This document shows, in pieces, positions 33,360 through 41,964 of a DNA stretch of 64,000 nucleotides. Positions within the stretch are counted from its first letter, which is position 1. Each line of letters begins with the position of its first letter. Source of the stretch: Pseudomonas uvaldensis (GTDB lineage: Bacteria > Pseudomonadota > Gammaproteobacteria > Pseudomonadales > Pseudomonadaceae); the NCBI RefSeq assembly GCF_021271205.1, contig NZ_JAIWKS010000002.1:665049-729048 (forward strand), in the 5' to 3' direction. The position numbers and the translations under genes are program-made. The notes beneath the pieces were generated by a model. It saw only the letters and a list, made by a program, of their open reading frames with translations, had not been told where the DNA came from and ran no database searches.

Positions 33360-35243
33360 TCAGCCGCTGTGCCCTGCCCTGAGGATCGAGGCATCTTCTC
33401 CGCGATACAGCGCCTCGACTTTCGCCGCTCGCCACTGCAACACCGCACGCTGGTTGAGCGAGCCCTTGTCGGTGATTTCCCCCCGGTCGATGGACGGCGG
33501 TTCGTCGAGCAGTGCTATCCACTCCACACGACTGGCATTGCCGCTGGCTTCGCGGTTCAGGCGTTGCAGCCAATCGGCGAACCACTGGCGCACCGGCTCG
33601 CTGGCGAGCACCTGGGCGTCGCTGGCGTCCGGCGGCAGACCCGACAGACGTCTACATTCGGGCAATCTCGGGAACACCAACGCCCCCAGGCACTCGCGAT
33701 CCGGCGCGGTCACCACCAGATCCAGCACGTACGGCGTGCCTTCCAGCACTGCCCGATTGCGCAACGGTCCCACGCTGACGAAGACCCCGGAAGACAGTTT
33801 GAAGTCCTCGGCGATTCGCCCGTCAAACATCAGCCCCAACTGTGGATTGCCGGGATCGGCCAGCTTGATTGCATCGCCCGAACAGTAGAAGCCGTCCGCG
33901 TCGAACACCTCGGCGGTCTGCTGAGGCGAGCGCCAATAGCCGGGCATGATGTGCGGCCCGCGAAAGCGCCCCTCGAACTTGCCGTCCACCGGCACCAGGC
34001 GCACCTCGCAACCCGGCGCCGGCAGGCCGATGTAGCCGGCCATGGACAGCGGCCCGGTGGTGAAGGTGCAGGACGGTGACGCCTCGGTCATGCCCAGCCC
34101 CGCCATCATGCGGATCCGTTCGCCACAGTGCTGCTCGGCCACTTTGTCGAGCCGGTCCCAGGTGCTCTGGGACAACCCTGCCGCCGCGAAGAAGAACAGA
34201 CTGATGCGCGCGAAAAAGCGTTCGCGCAGTTCGCCGTCCTGCTCCAGGGCGCTGACCAACTCCTCCCAGCCTTTGGGCACGGTCAAGTAAGCCGTGGGGG
34301 AGATTTCCTTGAGATTGCGCAGGGTCTCGGCGAACCCCTGGGCGGTGGGTTTGCCGTCGTCCAGGTAAAAGGTGCCGCCGTTGTACAGCACGATACCGAC
34401 GTTGTGACTGCCGCCGAACGTGTGATTCCACGGCAACCAGTCCACCAGCACAGGCGGGGCTTCGCCGAACACCGGAAAGGTCTGCAACAACATTTGCTGG
34501 TTGGCGCAGAGCATGCGCTGGGTGGTGATCACGGCCTTGGGCAACTTGGTGGAGCCCGAGGTAAAGAGAAACTTGGCGATGCTGTCGGGGCCGGTCGCGG
34601 CAAAGGCCTGTTCGGCTTCGGCACCGCCGGGTTGCGCCAGCAGGCTGGCGAAGCTTGTCCGGGCTCGTCCGGGTATCTCGCCGTTTACCGTGATCAACGG
34701 AATGTTCGCCGGCAACACCGCGTTGATCGCCCGCTCGAAAGGCGCAGCGTGGCTGACGAATACCAGCCCCGGTTGCAGCAGGTCGCAGACATGCCGCAGC
34801 TTGGCGAAATCCTGAGACAACAATGAATAGGCCGGCGACACCGGGCAATAAGGAATCCCGGCGTACATCGCGCCAAGGGCCATCTGCAGGTGTTCGATGT
34901 CATTGCCTGAAAGCAGGACCAGCGGCTTGTCGGCGGACAAGCCGTAGCCCAGCAGACGTTGGGCAATCGCCCGGACACTGTCGAGCATCTGGGCATAACT
35001 GACCCGGCGCCAATCACCGCCGGCCACGCGGGCAGCGATGAAGGTCTGTTGCGGGCGCCTCTGGGCCCAATGCACCAGCCGATCGAGCAAACGCGCCGGC
35101 AACGGGGCCAGGGTTTCCAGGGATCGCATGTGGAGGACACCCTGTTCCTCGCTGACCTCAACGGCGGGGTGACCAATCGACACCTGGCGATAACGCCCCG
35201 GGCCGGGTCGGGAGGACGATCTGAACTCGGAACTCACGTACAT
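33360..35243 (-). CDS. fcs: Feruloyl-CoA synthetase
   Basis: A 627-residue AMP-forming ligase activating ferulate (and related hydroxycinnamates) to the CoA thioester with ATP. The P-loop motif is KFLFTSGSTKLPKAVITTQ, followed by DWLPWNHTFGGSHNVGIVLYNGGTFY and AGLGMTEASPSCTFT; GDAIKLADPGNPQLGLMFDGRIAEDFKLSSG corresponds to the hinge region. The start at ATG 35241-35243 has GGTGGAGGAA directly upstream. It is the last gene of ech-vdh-fcs, the standard CoA-dependent, non-beta-oxidative ferulate pathway. Confidence 0.93.
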   Translation of the reverse strand: MYVSSEFRSSSRPGPGRYRQVSIGHPAVEVSEEQGVLHMRSLETLAPLPARLLDRLVHWAQRRPQQTFIAARVAGGDWRRVSYAQMLDSVRAIAQRLLGYGLSADKPLVLLSGNDIEHLQMALGAMYAGIPYCPVSPAYSLLSQDFAKLRHVCDLLQPGLVFVSHAAPFERAINAVLPANIPLITVNGEIPGRARTSFASLLAQPGGAEAEQAFAATGPDSIAKFLFTSGSTKLPKAVITTQRMLCANQQMLLQTFPVFGEAPPVLVDWLPWNHTFGGSHNVGIVLYNGGTFYLDDGKPTAQGFAETLRNLKEISPTAYLTVPKGWEELVSALEQDGELRERFFARISLFFFAAAGLSQSTWDRLDKVAEQHCGERIRMMAGLGMTEASPSCTFTTGPLSMAGYIGLPAPGCEVRLVPVDGKFEGRFRGPHIMPGYWRSPQQTAEVFDADGFYCSGDAIKLADPGNPQLGLMFDGRIAEDFKLSSGVFVSVGPLRNRAVLEGTPYVLDLVVTAPDRECLGALVFPRLPECRRLSGLPPDASDAQVLASEPVRQWFADWLQRLNREASGNASRVEWIALLDEPPSIDRGEITDKGSLNQRAVLQWRAAKVEALYRGEDASILRAGHSG

Positions 35244-35348
35244 TTCCTCCACCAAGGCGCGCTCGGGTCGTATTTCACACGAGCGGAGCGCGGCAGCGTC
35301 TGGCTGCGATCTTGTCGTTATTATGGATGGCCGGCGATGCGGCGGATT

Positions 35349-36797
35349 TCAGATCGGGTAATGCCGGGGTCCGTTCTGCAGCGTCACCCAACGCAACTGG
35401 GTGAAATGCTCGATGGACGCCGTGCCGCCAAAACTGCCGTAACCGCTGGACTTGACGCCGCCGAAGGGCATTTGCGCCTCGTCGTGCACCGTCGGACCGT
35501 TGATGTGGCAAATGCCCGACTCGACCCGTTGGGCCAGGGCCAGTGCTCGAGCGGTGTCGCGGCTGAAGATGGCTGCCGACAAACCGAACTCGGAGTCATT
35601 CGCCAGGCGCAGCAGTTCCTCATCCCCCTCACCGCGCAACACCACCGCCACGGGGCCGAAGGACTCTTCGTGATAAAGCCGCATCTGCGGAGTTACGCCA
35701 TCGAGCAAGGTCGGCTGCAGGATGCTGCCGTCCAACTGACCGCCTGCCAGCAGCGTCGCACCTTTGTCCAGGGCATCGTCGATCAGGCCTTTGATGCGAA
35801 GGCCGGCGCTCACGTCCACCAGCGACCCCAGCGCCGAATCGCTGGCTGCCGGATCGCCGGCGCGTAACGTGGCGATCTTGGCCGTCAACCGGGCGACAAA
35901 CGCATCGGCTACGCTCGCGTCAACGATCAACCGCTCGGTGGACATGCAGATCTGCCCTTGGTTGAAATACGCCCCGAAGGCCGCCGCGTCCACCGCAGCG
36001 TCCAGGTCGGCGTCGGCCAATACCAGAAACGGCGCCTTGCCACCCAGCTCCAACAGGGCCGGTTTGAGATGACGGGCCGACAGCTCACCGACAATGCGCC
36101 CGACATGGGTCGAGCCGGTGAAATTGACGCGGCGCACCGCGGGATTGGCAATCAGGCGTTCGACAATCGCTGGAGCGTCCTTTGGCGCGTTGCAGATCAC
36201 ATTGACCACGCCATCGCCCAGGCCGGCGTCCTGCAACACCTGACCGATGAGCCTGTGCACCGCCGGGCTGATTTCCGAAGCCTTGAGCACCACGGTATTA
36301 CCGCAGGCCAGCGGCATGGCGATGGCACGGGTGGCGAGGATCACCGGAGCGTTCCATGGCGCAATGCCCAGCACCACGCCACAGGGCTGCCGCAGGGCCA
36401 TGGCGAAACTCCCAGGGACGTCCGAGGGAATGATTTCGCCATTGATCCGGGTCGTCATGGACGCGGCTTCACGCAGCATATTCGCCGCCAGATGCACATT
36501 GAAACCGTACCAGTTGGCCATCGCACCGGTCTCGCCAGCCGCGGCGACGAATTCATCGCTGCGGGCCTGCAACTGCTCGGCCGCTCGCAACAGCCGGGTA
36601 CGGCGTTCATTGGGGGCCAGCGCGGACCAGGCGGGAAACGCGGCTTGCGCGGCAGCGACTGCCGCGTCGGCGTCTTCCAGGGTGGCCGCAGCCACGCGCG
36701 AGACGACTTCGCCGGTCACCGGGTTGCAACGTTCGAAAGTCCGACCGTCACGGGCGGGGCACGACTGGCCGCCGATCAACAGGGGCACGTCCAGCAT
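35349..36797 (-). CDS. vdh: Vanillin dehydrogenase
   Basis: A 482-residue NAD(P)-dependent aldehyde dehydrogenase oxidising vanillin to vanillate. Cofactor-region motifs: GIAPWNAPVILATRAIAMPLACGNTVVLKASE and VRRVNFTGSTHVGR. The general base is in LKPALLELGGKAPFLVL (Glu) and the nucleophile in YFNQGQICMSTERL (Cys). The C-terminal HINGPTVHDEAQMPFGGVKSSGYG is typical of the vanillin/benzaldehyde branch. It sits between fcs and ech. Its product is the substrate of VanAB encoded 4 kb away. Confidence 0.94.
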   Translation of the reverse strand: MLDVPLLIGGQSCPARDGRTFERCNPVTGEVVSRVAAATLEDADAAVAAAQAAFPAWSALAPNERRTRLLRAAEQLQARSDEFVAAAGETGAMANWYGFNVHLAANMLREAASMTTRINGEIIPSDVPGSFAMALRQPCGVVLGIAPWNAPVILATRAIAMPLACGNTVVLKASEISPAVHRLIGQVLQDAGLGDGVVNVICNAPKDAPAIVERLIANPAVRRVNFTGSTHVGRIVGELSARHLKPALLELGGKAPFLVLADADLDAAVDAAAFGAYFNQGQICMSTERLIVDASVADAFVARLTAKIATLRAGDPAASDSALGSLVDVSAGLRIKGLIDDALDKGATLLAGGQLDGSILQPTLLDGVTPQMRLYHEESFGPVAVVLRGEGDEELLRLANDSEFGLSAAIFSRDTARALALAQRVESGICHINGPTVHDEAQMPFGGVKSSGYGSFGGTASIEHFTQLRWVTLQNGPRHYPI

Positions 36798-36841
36798 GAT
36801 GATTCCTCTTTATTGTCTTTATCGGAATACGTTCACAGTAG

Positions 36842-36859
36842 CGTCGAGGGCCCTCGACG
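36842..36859. repeat. 18-bp perfect palindrome between ech and vdh
   Basis: CGTCGAGGGCCCTCGACG lies in the 84-bp gap between ech stop and vdh start. As RNA it can form an intercistronic hairpin that might separate expression or stability of ech and vdh. Confidence 0.7.
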
Positions 36860-36881
36860 AACAGTCGCCAGCCCACGCAGC

Positions 36882-37712
36882 TCAGCGCTTATAGGCTTGC
36901 AGCCCCGGCTTGATGCTCTTGTCGTCCAGGAACTGCTTCATGCCCTGCTCACGGCCTCCCTCCTTGTCCAGCAGGCGCGACTGGTCGAGCTTGGCGTACA
37001 GGTAGTCTTCGTTCTGCTCCCAGGTCAGCTCGCGGCAGCGCTTGAACCCGTGCTTGGCCGCCCGCAGCACCACCGGATTTTTCTCCAGCAGGTTGCGCGC
37101 CAGCGCCACGGTGACTTCGCGCAGTTGCGCCAAGGGCACGCTCTCATTGACCAGACCCATCTCGGCCGCCTTGCGCCCGTCGAACGTCTTGCCGGTCATG
37201 ATGTAGTACAGCGATTGGCGATGGCCGACGGTATCGGCCATGGCCTTGCTGACGAGGTTGCCGGGCGGGATGCCCCAGTTGATTTCCGAAAGGCCGAACG
37301 TGGCCTCGTCGGCGCAGATCGCCAGATCGCACGCCACCAGTGGACTGAAGCCGCCGCCGAAGCACCAGCCATTGACCATGGCAATGGTGGGCTTGGCGTA
37401 CATGCGCAGCAGTCGCCATTGCCATTGCGAAGCGTCGCGGCGGATCTTTTCCTGAAGGATTTCCGGCCCGGCATCCACCTCGCGGAAGTACTCCTTGAGG
37501 TCCATGCCAGCGGTCCAGGAGTCCCCCGCGCCGGTGAGCACGAGCACGCCGGCGGCTGGATCCTGTTCGAGGGTTTCGAGCACGTCGACCATTTCACGGT
37601 TGAGGGTCGGGCTCATGGCGTTGCGTTTTTCCGGACGATTGAGGGTAACCCAGGCAATGCCCTCCTCGATGTCCACCTTGACGGTTGTCCAGCGACCTTC
37701 GTAATTGCTCAT
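36882..37712 (-). CDS. ech: Feruloyl-CoA hydratase/lyase (p-hydroxycinnamoyl-CoA hydratase-aldolase)
   Basis: A 276-residue crotonase-fold enzyme hydrating feruloyl-CoA and cleaving it to vanillin and acetyl-CoA. Oxyanion-hole motifs: TGAGDSWTAGMDLKEYF and VNGWCFGGGFSPLVACDLA. Ser123 (GGGFS) and Glu143 (LSEINWG) fall at the positions reported as functional in the Pseudomonas fluorescens enzyme, and the length is the same (recalled, not searched). ATG at 37710-37712 (MSNYEGRW). First gene of ech-vdh-fcs; divergent from a MarR regulator across an AT-rich region with an inverted-repeat operator candidate. Confidence 0.95.
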   Translation of the reverse strand: MSNYEGRWTTVKVDIEEGIAWVTLNRPEKRNAMSPTLNREMVDVLETLEQDPAAGVLVLTGAGDSWTAGMDLKEYFREVDAGPEILQEKIRRDASQWQWRLLRMYAKPTIAMVNGWCFGGGFSPLVACDLAICADEATFGLSEINWGIPPGNLVSKAMADTVGHRQSLYYIMTGKTFDGRKAAEMGLVNESVPLAQLREVTVALARNLLEKNPVVLRAAKHGFKRCRELTWEQNEDYLYAKLDQSRLLDKEGGREQGMKQFLDDKSIKPGLQAYKR

Positions 37713-37766
37713 GACGCATGCTCTCTTGTTCTGGGCTGAAGATGAGCAGAAGCTAAACCGCAAAAC

Positions 37767-37785
37767 TAGTTATGTCAATTAACTA
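37767..37785. promoter_or_regulatory. Inverted-repeat operator candidate for the ferulate MarR regulator
   Basis: TAGTTATGTCAATTAACTA is a near-perfect inverted repeat (TAGTTA/TAACTA arms) 55-73 bp upstream of the ech ATG in the divergent ech-marR region. Similar sequences occur before the MFS transporter (40009-40028) and vanA (30104-30120). Confidence 0.65.
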
Positions 37786-37925
37786 TTAATCAATTTATCT
37801 GAATCAGGACGTCCGAATCGTTGCACGTCGGAGAGACAAATATTCAATCGACCGTAGCCAGCGCCCCACAACCCCGGCAAACTGGATAGCCTTGTTAACC
37901 ACTCACCTTGAGGATGCTTTTTTCA

Positions 37926-38414
37926 ATGGCCAAGTCTGCAAAACTTGCCGAAGCCGCCGAGGCCATGGCTGATGTCGCCAGCGCGCAGGCGCCACTGGAC
38001 TCCGCACTGGACGACCTGATCGGTTACGCCTTGCGCCGCGCTCAGTTGAAACTGTTCCAGAACCTGATCGGCCGGCTCGCCGTCCACGACCTGCGACCCG
38101 CCCAGTTCTCGGCCCTGGCGATCATCGACCAGAATCCCGGCCTGATGCAGGCCGACCTGGCCAAGGCCCTGGCAATCGAACCGCCACAGGTGGTACCGCT
38201 GTTGAACAAACTGGAAAGCCGGGCACTGGCCGTACGGGTGCGCTGCAAGCCGGACAAGCGCTCCTATGGGATATTCCTGAGCAAAACCGGCGAGACCCTG
38301 CTCAAGGAACTCAAGCAGATCGCCTCCCAGAGTGATCTGGAGTCCACGGCCGCCCTTTCGGGCGCGGAGCGGGAGGAACTGCTGCGTTTGCTGAAGAAGG
38401 TCTATCAGTCATAA
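37926..38414 (+). CDS. MarR-family regulator of ferulate catabolism
   Basis: A 162-residue winged-helix repressor: RRAQLKLFQNLIGRLAVHDLRPAQFSALAIIDQNPGLMQADLAKALAIEPPQVVPLLNKLESRALAVRVRCKPDKRSYGIFLSKTGETLL contains the recognition helix and the beta wing (RCKPDKRSYGI). Divergent placement next to ech-vdh-fcs points to a FerC/FerR-like repressor released by feruloyl-CoA. The start is ATG 37926 (GAGG 11 bases upstream) or 37914. It is convergent with the OprD porin gene. Confidence 0.9.
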   Translation: MAKSAKLAEAAEAMADVASAQAPLDSALDDLIGYALRRAQLKLFQNLIGRLAVHDLRPAQFSALAIIDQNPGLMQADLAKALAIEPPQVVPLLNKLESRALAVRVRCKPDKRSYGIFLSKTGETLLKELKQIASQSDLESTAALSGAEREELLRLLKKVYQS

Positions 38415-38428
38415 ACGCCCCGATACAC

Positions 38429-38462
38429 ACGGTGGCGAGGGTATAAACCTCCTCGCCACCGT
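38429..38462. terminator. Hairpin between convergent MarR and porin genes
   Basis: ACGGTGGCGAGG pairs with CCTCGCCACCGT around a 10-base centre between two convergent genes (59-bp gap). It is likely a shared bidirectional terminator, although neither side has a clear U-run. Confidence 0.6.
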
Positions 38463-38473
38463 CGCATCGAGCC

Positions 38474-39781
38474 CTACCAGATCGGCATGCTGTAGGTCAC
38501 CAGGAACCGGGTCTGGTTCTCGTCACGAAACGCCGCAGCCGCTGGAAAGTCGTTGCGGTAGATCGACTTACGCGCCAGCAGCCCGACGTTTTTCAGCGGG
38601 CCACTCTGGATCACATACCCCAGCTCCATCTGGAACTCCCGCTCTTTGCGATCCTCGGCCTCGAAGGCCGCCAGTTCGATGTGATCGCCACGCACATAAC
38701 GCAATCGAGTTCTCAGGCCCGGTACGCCCACCGCGGCGAAGTCGTAGTCATGAATCGCCTGCCAGGTACGTTCCCGTGCATTGAGAAAATCCGAGCTCAT
38801 GGTCATTTCGCTCAAGCCCATCAGCTCGGTGCCGGACACATAAGGCGTGGCGGTGTCGCCACTGGCATGCATGTAGCCAAGGCTGACGCGATGTCCGCCC
38901 CAGCGGTAGCCGAACAAGGCCGAGACGTTGCGGTTGTCCACCTTTCCAGCCTTGGCAGCACCGTCTTCAGCACTGAAAAAGCTGCGCAGATCAGTGGTCA
39001 GCACCCCGCTTCCAAGCGGCAGGTCATGCAACAACGCCAGGGTGTCCTGCCGGTACAAGTCCTTCACTTCGGCATGATAGGCCCGCAGGCTGAGTGCCTT
39101 GTCGACCTGGTAATCGCCGCCGGCATAAACCAGGTGGGACGAAGTGGCCGCACCGTTGAAACGCCGGTTGGGGGACGCAATGCTCATCGGTTGATAGTCG
39201 GTGGAATCGCGCCGGTTGATGCGGTCGATGTACCCGGTATTGAACGTCAATCCGTCGAAATCCTTTGAGCTGAGCGTGGTGCCGCGGAAGGTCTGTGGCA
39301 GCAGTCGTGAGGGACTGGCGAACGCAAACGGCAGGAAGATAGACACGTCGCCTGTTTTCACGGTGGTCTGGCCGACGCGCAGCTTGCCCGTCAGGGCCAG
39401 GCGCGAATACTCATCCGGAGCACGCCTGTCGCGGCTGGACACCGGCAGCAGTTCGGTGCCGCTGCGATCCGGCGAAGAATCAAGCTTGATCCCCATCAAC
39501 CCGCGGGCATCCAGGCCGAAACCGACAGTGCCGGTCGTATAACCCGACTCCACGTTCATGATCACACCCTGAGCCCACTCCCGGGCGGCTGTCTTGGCGC
39601 CATTGTCCTTGTAGTCGCGGTCCATGTAGTAATTACGCAGCGTCAGAGTGCCGTGGCTGTCGTCGAGAAATCCTTGAGCCGAGGCCGTGACCGAATACAG
39701 GCTCAGCCCGAGGCTGGCCAGCAATGGAGCGAGGCGAGTGACTGGGGCCGATGCACAAGCGCCCCGGGAAAGATTGGCCAT
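38474..39781 (-). CDS. OprD-family outer-membrane porin (aromatic acid channel)
   Basis: A 435-residue outer-membrane protein: signal peptide (LAPLLASLGLSLYSVTASAQG), then GFLDDSHGTLTLRNYYMDRDYKDNG, REWAQGVIMNVESGYTTGTVGFGLDA, LSSKDFDGLTFNTGYIDRINRRDSTDYQPMS, and the C-terminal strand QTRFLVTYSMPIW. This is the OprD/Opd substrate-specific porin family. Given its position between ferulate genes and an AAHS-type importer, it is probably an OpdK-like channel for vanillate or ferulate. It is divergent from the MFS gene. Confidence 0.9.
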   Translation of the reverse strand: MANLSRGACASAPVTRLAPLLASLGLSLYSVTASAQGFLDDSHGTLTLRNYYMDRDYKDNGAKTAAREWAQGVIMNVESGYTTGTVGFGLDARGLMGIKLDSSPDRSGTELLPVSSRDRRAPDEYSRLALTGKLRVGQTTVKTGDVSIFLPFAFASPSRLLPQTFRGTTLSSKDFDGLTFNTGYIDRINRRDSTDYQPMSIASPNRRFNGAATSSHLVYAGGDYQVDKALSLRAYHAEVKDLYRQDTLALLHDLPLGSGVLTTDLRSFFSAEDGAAKAGKVDNRNVSALFGYRWGGHRVSLGYMHASGDTATPYVSGTELMGLSEMTMSSDFLNARERTWQAIHDYDFAAVGVPGLRTRLRYVRGDHIELAAFEAEDRKEREFQMELGYVIQSGPLKNVGLLARKSIYRNDFPAAAAFRDENQTRFLVTYSMPIW

Positions 39782-40089
39782 GTTCGAAGTCCGTTATTGT
39801 TGTTTTTTTGATCGAAACCCTACCGGCGGGCAGGGATACCGACGCAAGAATGGAAATCCGTCGCGGTTCCCGTCAACCAGAAATGACCGATAATCGAACA
39901 TTAATATAATTAACTTATTTTAACGACTTATTGGTTTACAAAATTAAGAGCTTGATTTTCAACAATTAATTCTCAGCGACAAGACGCCGATAAAAATCCA
40001 TCGAGCTTTAGTTATCTTTGTTAATCTAAATTTCGCTGCAAGCCGGATCGATAACCGGCGGCCCGACAAAAACAATAAGAGGACTTGTC
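39782..40089. promoter_or_regulatory. AT-rich divergent promoter region between porin and MFS transporter
   Basis: These 308 bp contain no gene I can support. From about 39890 to 40032 the composition is much richer in A/T than the neighbours, with repeated TTAA-centred words (for example TTAATATAATTAACTTATTT) and an operator-like inverted repeat at 40009-40028. Confidence 0.6.
40009..40028. promoter_or_regulatory. Ferulate-operator-like inverted repeat upstream of the MFS gene
   Basis: TAGTTATCTTTGTTAATCTA matches the first seven bases and the TTAA arm of the ech-marR element TAGTTATGTCAATTAACTA. It lies 62-81 bp upstream of the transporter ATG. Confidence 0.5.
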
Positions 40090-41301
40090 ATGAACCATTC
40101 GGCGCGTCGCGCAACGCTGACCATTGCCTTGTGTTTTATCGTCGCATTGATCGAGGGTTTCGACCTGCAATCGGCCGGCACCGCTGCCGCCGGTCTGCGA
40201 CAGACCTTTGCCCTGGACCCGAAGATGATGGGCTGGGTATTCAGTGCCGGCATTATCGGTCTGCTACCGGGCGCTTTCTTCGGCGGCTGGATCGCTGATC
40301 GCATCGGTCGCAAGAAAATCCTGATCAGTGCTGTATTGCTGTTCGGAATCTTTTCCCTCGGCACCGCTCACGTAGAAGACGTTTCCAGCCTGCTACTGGT
40401 GCGCTTCATGACCGGCCTGGGCCTTGGCGCCGCCCTGCCCAACCTCATTGCTCTGTGCGCCGAGGCCGTGGGCGAACAACGACGTGGCACGGCGATCAGC
40501 GTGATGTACGCGGGGGTTCCGCTAGGGGGAGCGTTGGCGGCGGTGGTCGCCATGCTGTCGGGCGAACACTGGCAGATGACGTTTTTCATTGGCGGCCTGG
40601 CGCCGTTGCTGGCGGTGCCGTTGATGCTGTTGTGGCTGCCGGAGTCCAGCGCTTTTCGCCAGGCGCGAGCGACTGACTCAGAAGCCCGTGGTTCTACTGG
40701 CAAGGCGCTGTTCGGCGAGGGCCGCAGCCGGACCACCCTTGCCCTCTGGATGAGTTACTTCTTCACCCTGACGGTGATGTACATGCTACTCAACTGGCTG
40801 CCGACGTTGCTGGTGGAACAAGGCTTCAGCAAGCCCCAGGCTGGCCTGGTACAAATGCTGTTCAATATGGGTGGAGCCCTCGGTTCGCTGATCGGAGGCC
40901 TGTTGCTGGACCGTTGCAATGGCATCAAGGTGGTACTGTTCGTCTACGCCGGTTTGTTGAGCGCCCTGGCGGGAGTGGGTTTTTCGGTCGGTATCGTGCC
41001 GATGAGCATGGCCGGTTTCGCTGCCGGACTGTTCGTCATGGCCGCGCAGCTAGTGCTTTATGCCTTGGCGCCCCCCTCCTATCCCACTGCCGTACGGGCG
41101 ACTGGCGTCGGTGCGGCGGTTGCCATTGGACGCCTGGGTTCGGTGGCAGGTCCCTTGGCCGCCGGGCAGATCCTGGCGGCCGGGGCAGGCATGACGGGTG
41201 TGCTGTTGGCGACGTCGCCAGGATTGGTGATCGCCGCCCTGGCGGCCATCAGCGTGATGACTCGCGCCGTGCCGGCGGGTGAGGTGCATGCGGTGCGCTG
41301 A
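40090..41301 (+). CDS. MFS transporter, aromatic acid:H+ symporter (AAHS) type
   Basis: A 403-residue, 12-helix inner-membrane importer. The N-terminal ALCFIVALIEGFDLQSAGTAA carries the GFD motif characteristic of aromatic-acid symporters. The MFS loop signature is GGWIADRIGRKKILI between helices 2 and 3, with MTGLGLGAALPNLIAL in helix 4. The context (fcs-vdh-ech, vanAB, OprD porin) suggests uptake of ferulate, vanillate or another methoxylated aromatic. ATG at 40090 with GAGGAC upstream. An operator-like repeat precedes it. Confidence 0.92.
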   Translation: MNHSARRATLTIALCFIVALIEGFDLQSAGTAAAGLRQTFALDPKMMGWVFSAGIIGLLPGAFFGGWIADRIGRKKILISAVLLFGIFSLGTAHVEDVSSLLLVRFMTGLGLGAALPNLIALCAEAVGEQRRGTAISVMYAGVPLGGALAAVVAMLSGEHWQMTFFIGGLAPLLAVPLMLLWLPESSAFRQARATDSEARGSTGKALFGEGRSRTTLALWMSYFFTLTVMYMLLNWLPTLLVEQGFSKPQAGLVQMLFNMGGALGSLIGGLLLDRCNGIKVVLFVYAGLLSALAGVGFSVGIVPMSMAGFAAGLFVMAAQLVLYALAPPSYPTAVRATGVGAAVAIGRLGSVAGPLAAGQILAAGAGMTGVLLATSPGLVIAALAAISVMTRAVPAGEVHAVR

Positions 41302-41323
41302 CGGATGCCAGGCCTTTCCTGAT

Positions 41324-41953
41324 TCAATCCGTGGTGCTGGCCGCCAGCACGCTCAACACGCGGCGACGGGCATTCCAGATGCTGAGGCACCACACGCCCC
41401 ACCACTCCAGCCCGTCCTCGAAGTAATTGCTCCATGGATCACGCGCCGGATCGGGTTCGTCGCTGGCCAGCCAGTCGACGTTGAAGTTATCGACCCAGGT
41501 CTGCACCTCGACGCCGGCTTCGAGCCCGAGCAGATCGAGCCAGTCCTTGAACAGCGCTTGTGGGCTGTCATCGACGAAACGGGTGCCGTAAGGCGGCTCG
41601 CAAAAGGCCTGGTACAGGGCGAAAGGTGGCCGATTGTGATCGTCCTTGTCGGCGTGCAGAAGTTGGGCGACTTCTTGCGAATCCAGAGGCCTGGGCATGG
41701 CCTTGTCCAGATCCCAGCTCATATTGGGGGGCGCGGCGCCGGCAAAACGGGGATCGCGCACCAACTCGCGATGCCGCTCCAGCCACAGGCTCCTGATGGA
41801 CTGGAACAACTGATCCACCGCCCGCCGATGAAGCACCGGGGTGATCGCCTCGCCGGCCTCGGGGGCGAGCACGAGAAAATCGAAGGCGCAGCCGGCCTTC
41901 TCCATCCGCTGGCGCAAGACTGCGCTGGCATGTCTTTCAACCACGTTCAACAT
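41324..41953 (-). CDS. Uncharacterised protein downstream of rtcB
   Basis: A 209-residue protein I do not recognise. It is acidic and tryptophan-rich towards the C-terminus (DNFNVDWLASDEPDPARDPWSNYFEDGLEWWGVWCLSIWNARRR), with no signal peptide or membrane segment. Its N-terminus (MLNVVERHASAVLRQRMEKAGCAFDFLVLAPEAGE) is helical. ATG at 41951-41953 has GGAG upstream, and it begins 11 bp after rtcB on the same strand, so cotranscription with the RNA ligase is likely. It is not archease or PrfH by length or motifs. A role linked to RtcB is inference from position only. Confidence 0.8.
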   Translation of the reverse strand: MLNVVERHASAVLRQRMEKAGCAFDFLVLAPEAGEAITPVLHRRAVDQLFQSIRSLWLERHRELVRDPRFAGAAPPNMSWDLDKAMPRPLDSQEVAQLLHADKDDHNRPPFALYQAFCEPPYGTRFVDDSPQALFKDWLDLLGLEAGVEVQTWVDNFNVDWLASDEPDPARDPWSNYFEDGLEWWGVWCLSIWNARRRVLSVLAASTTD

Positions 41954-41964
41954 GTCGGGCTCCG

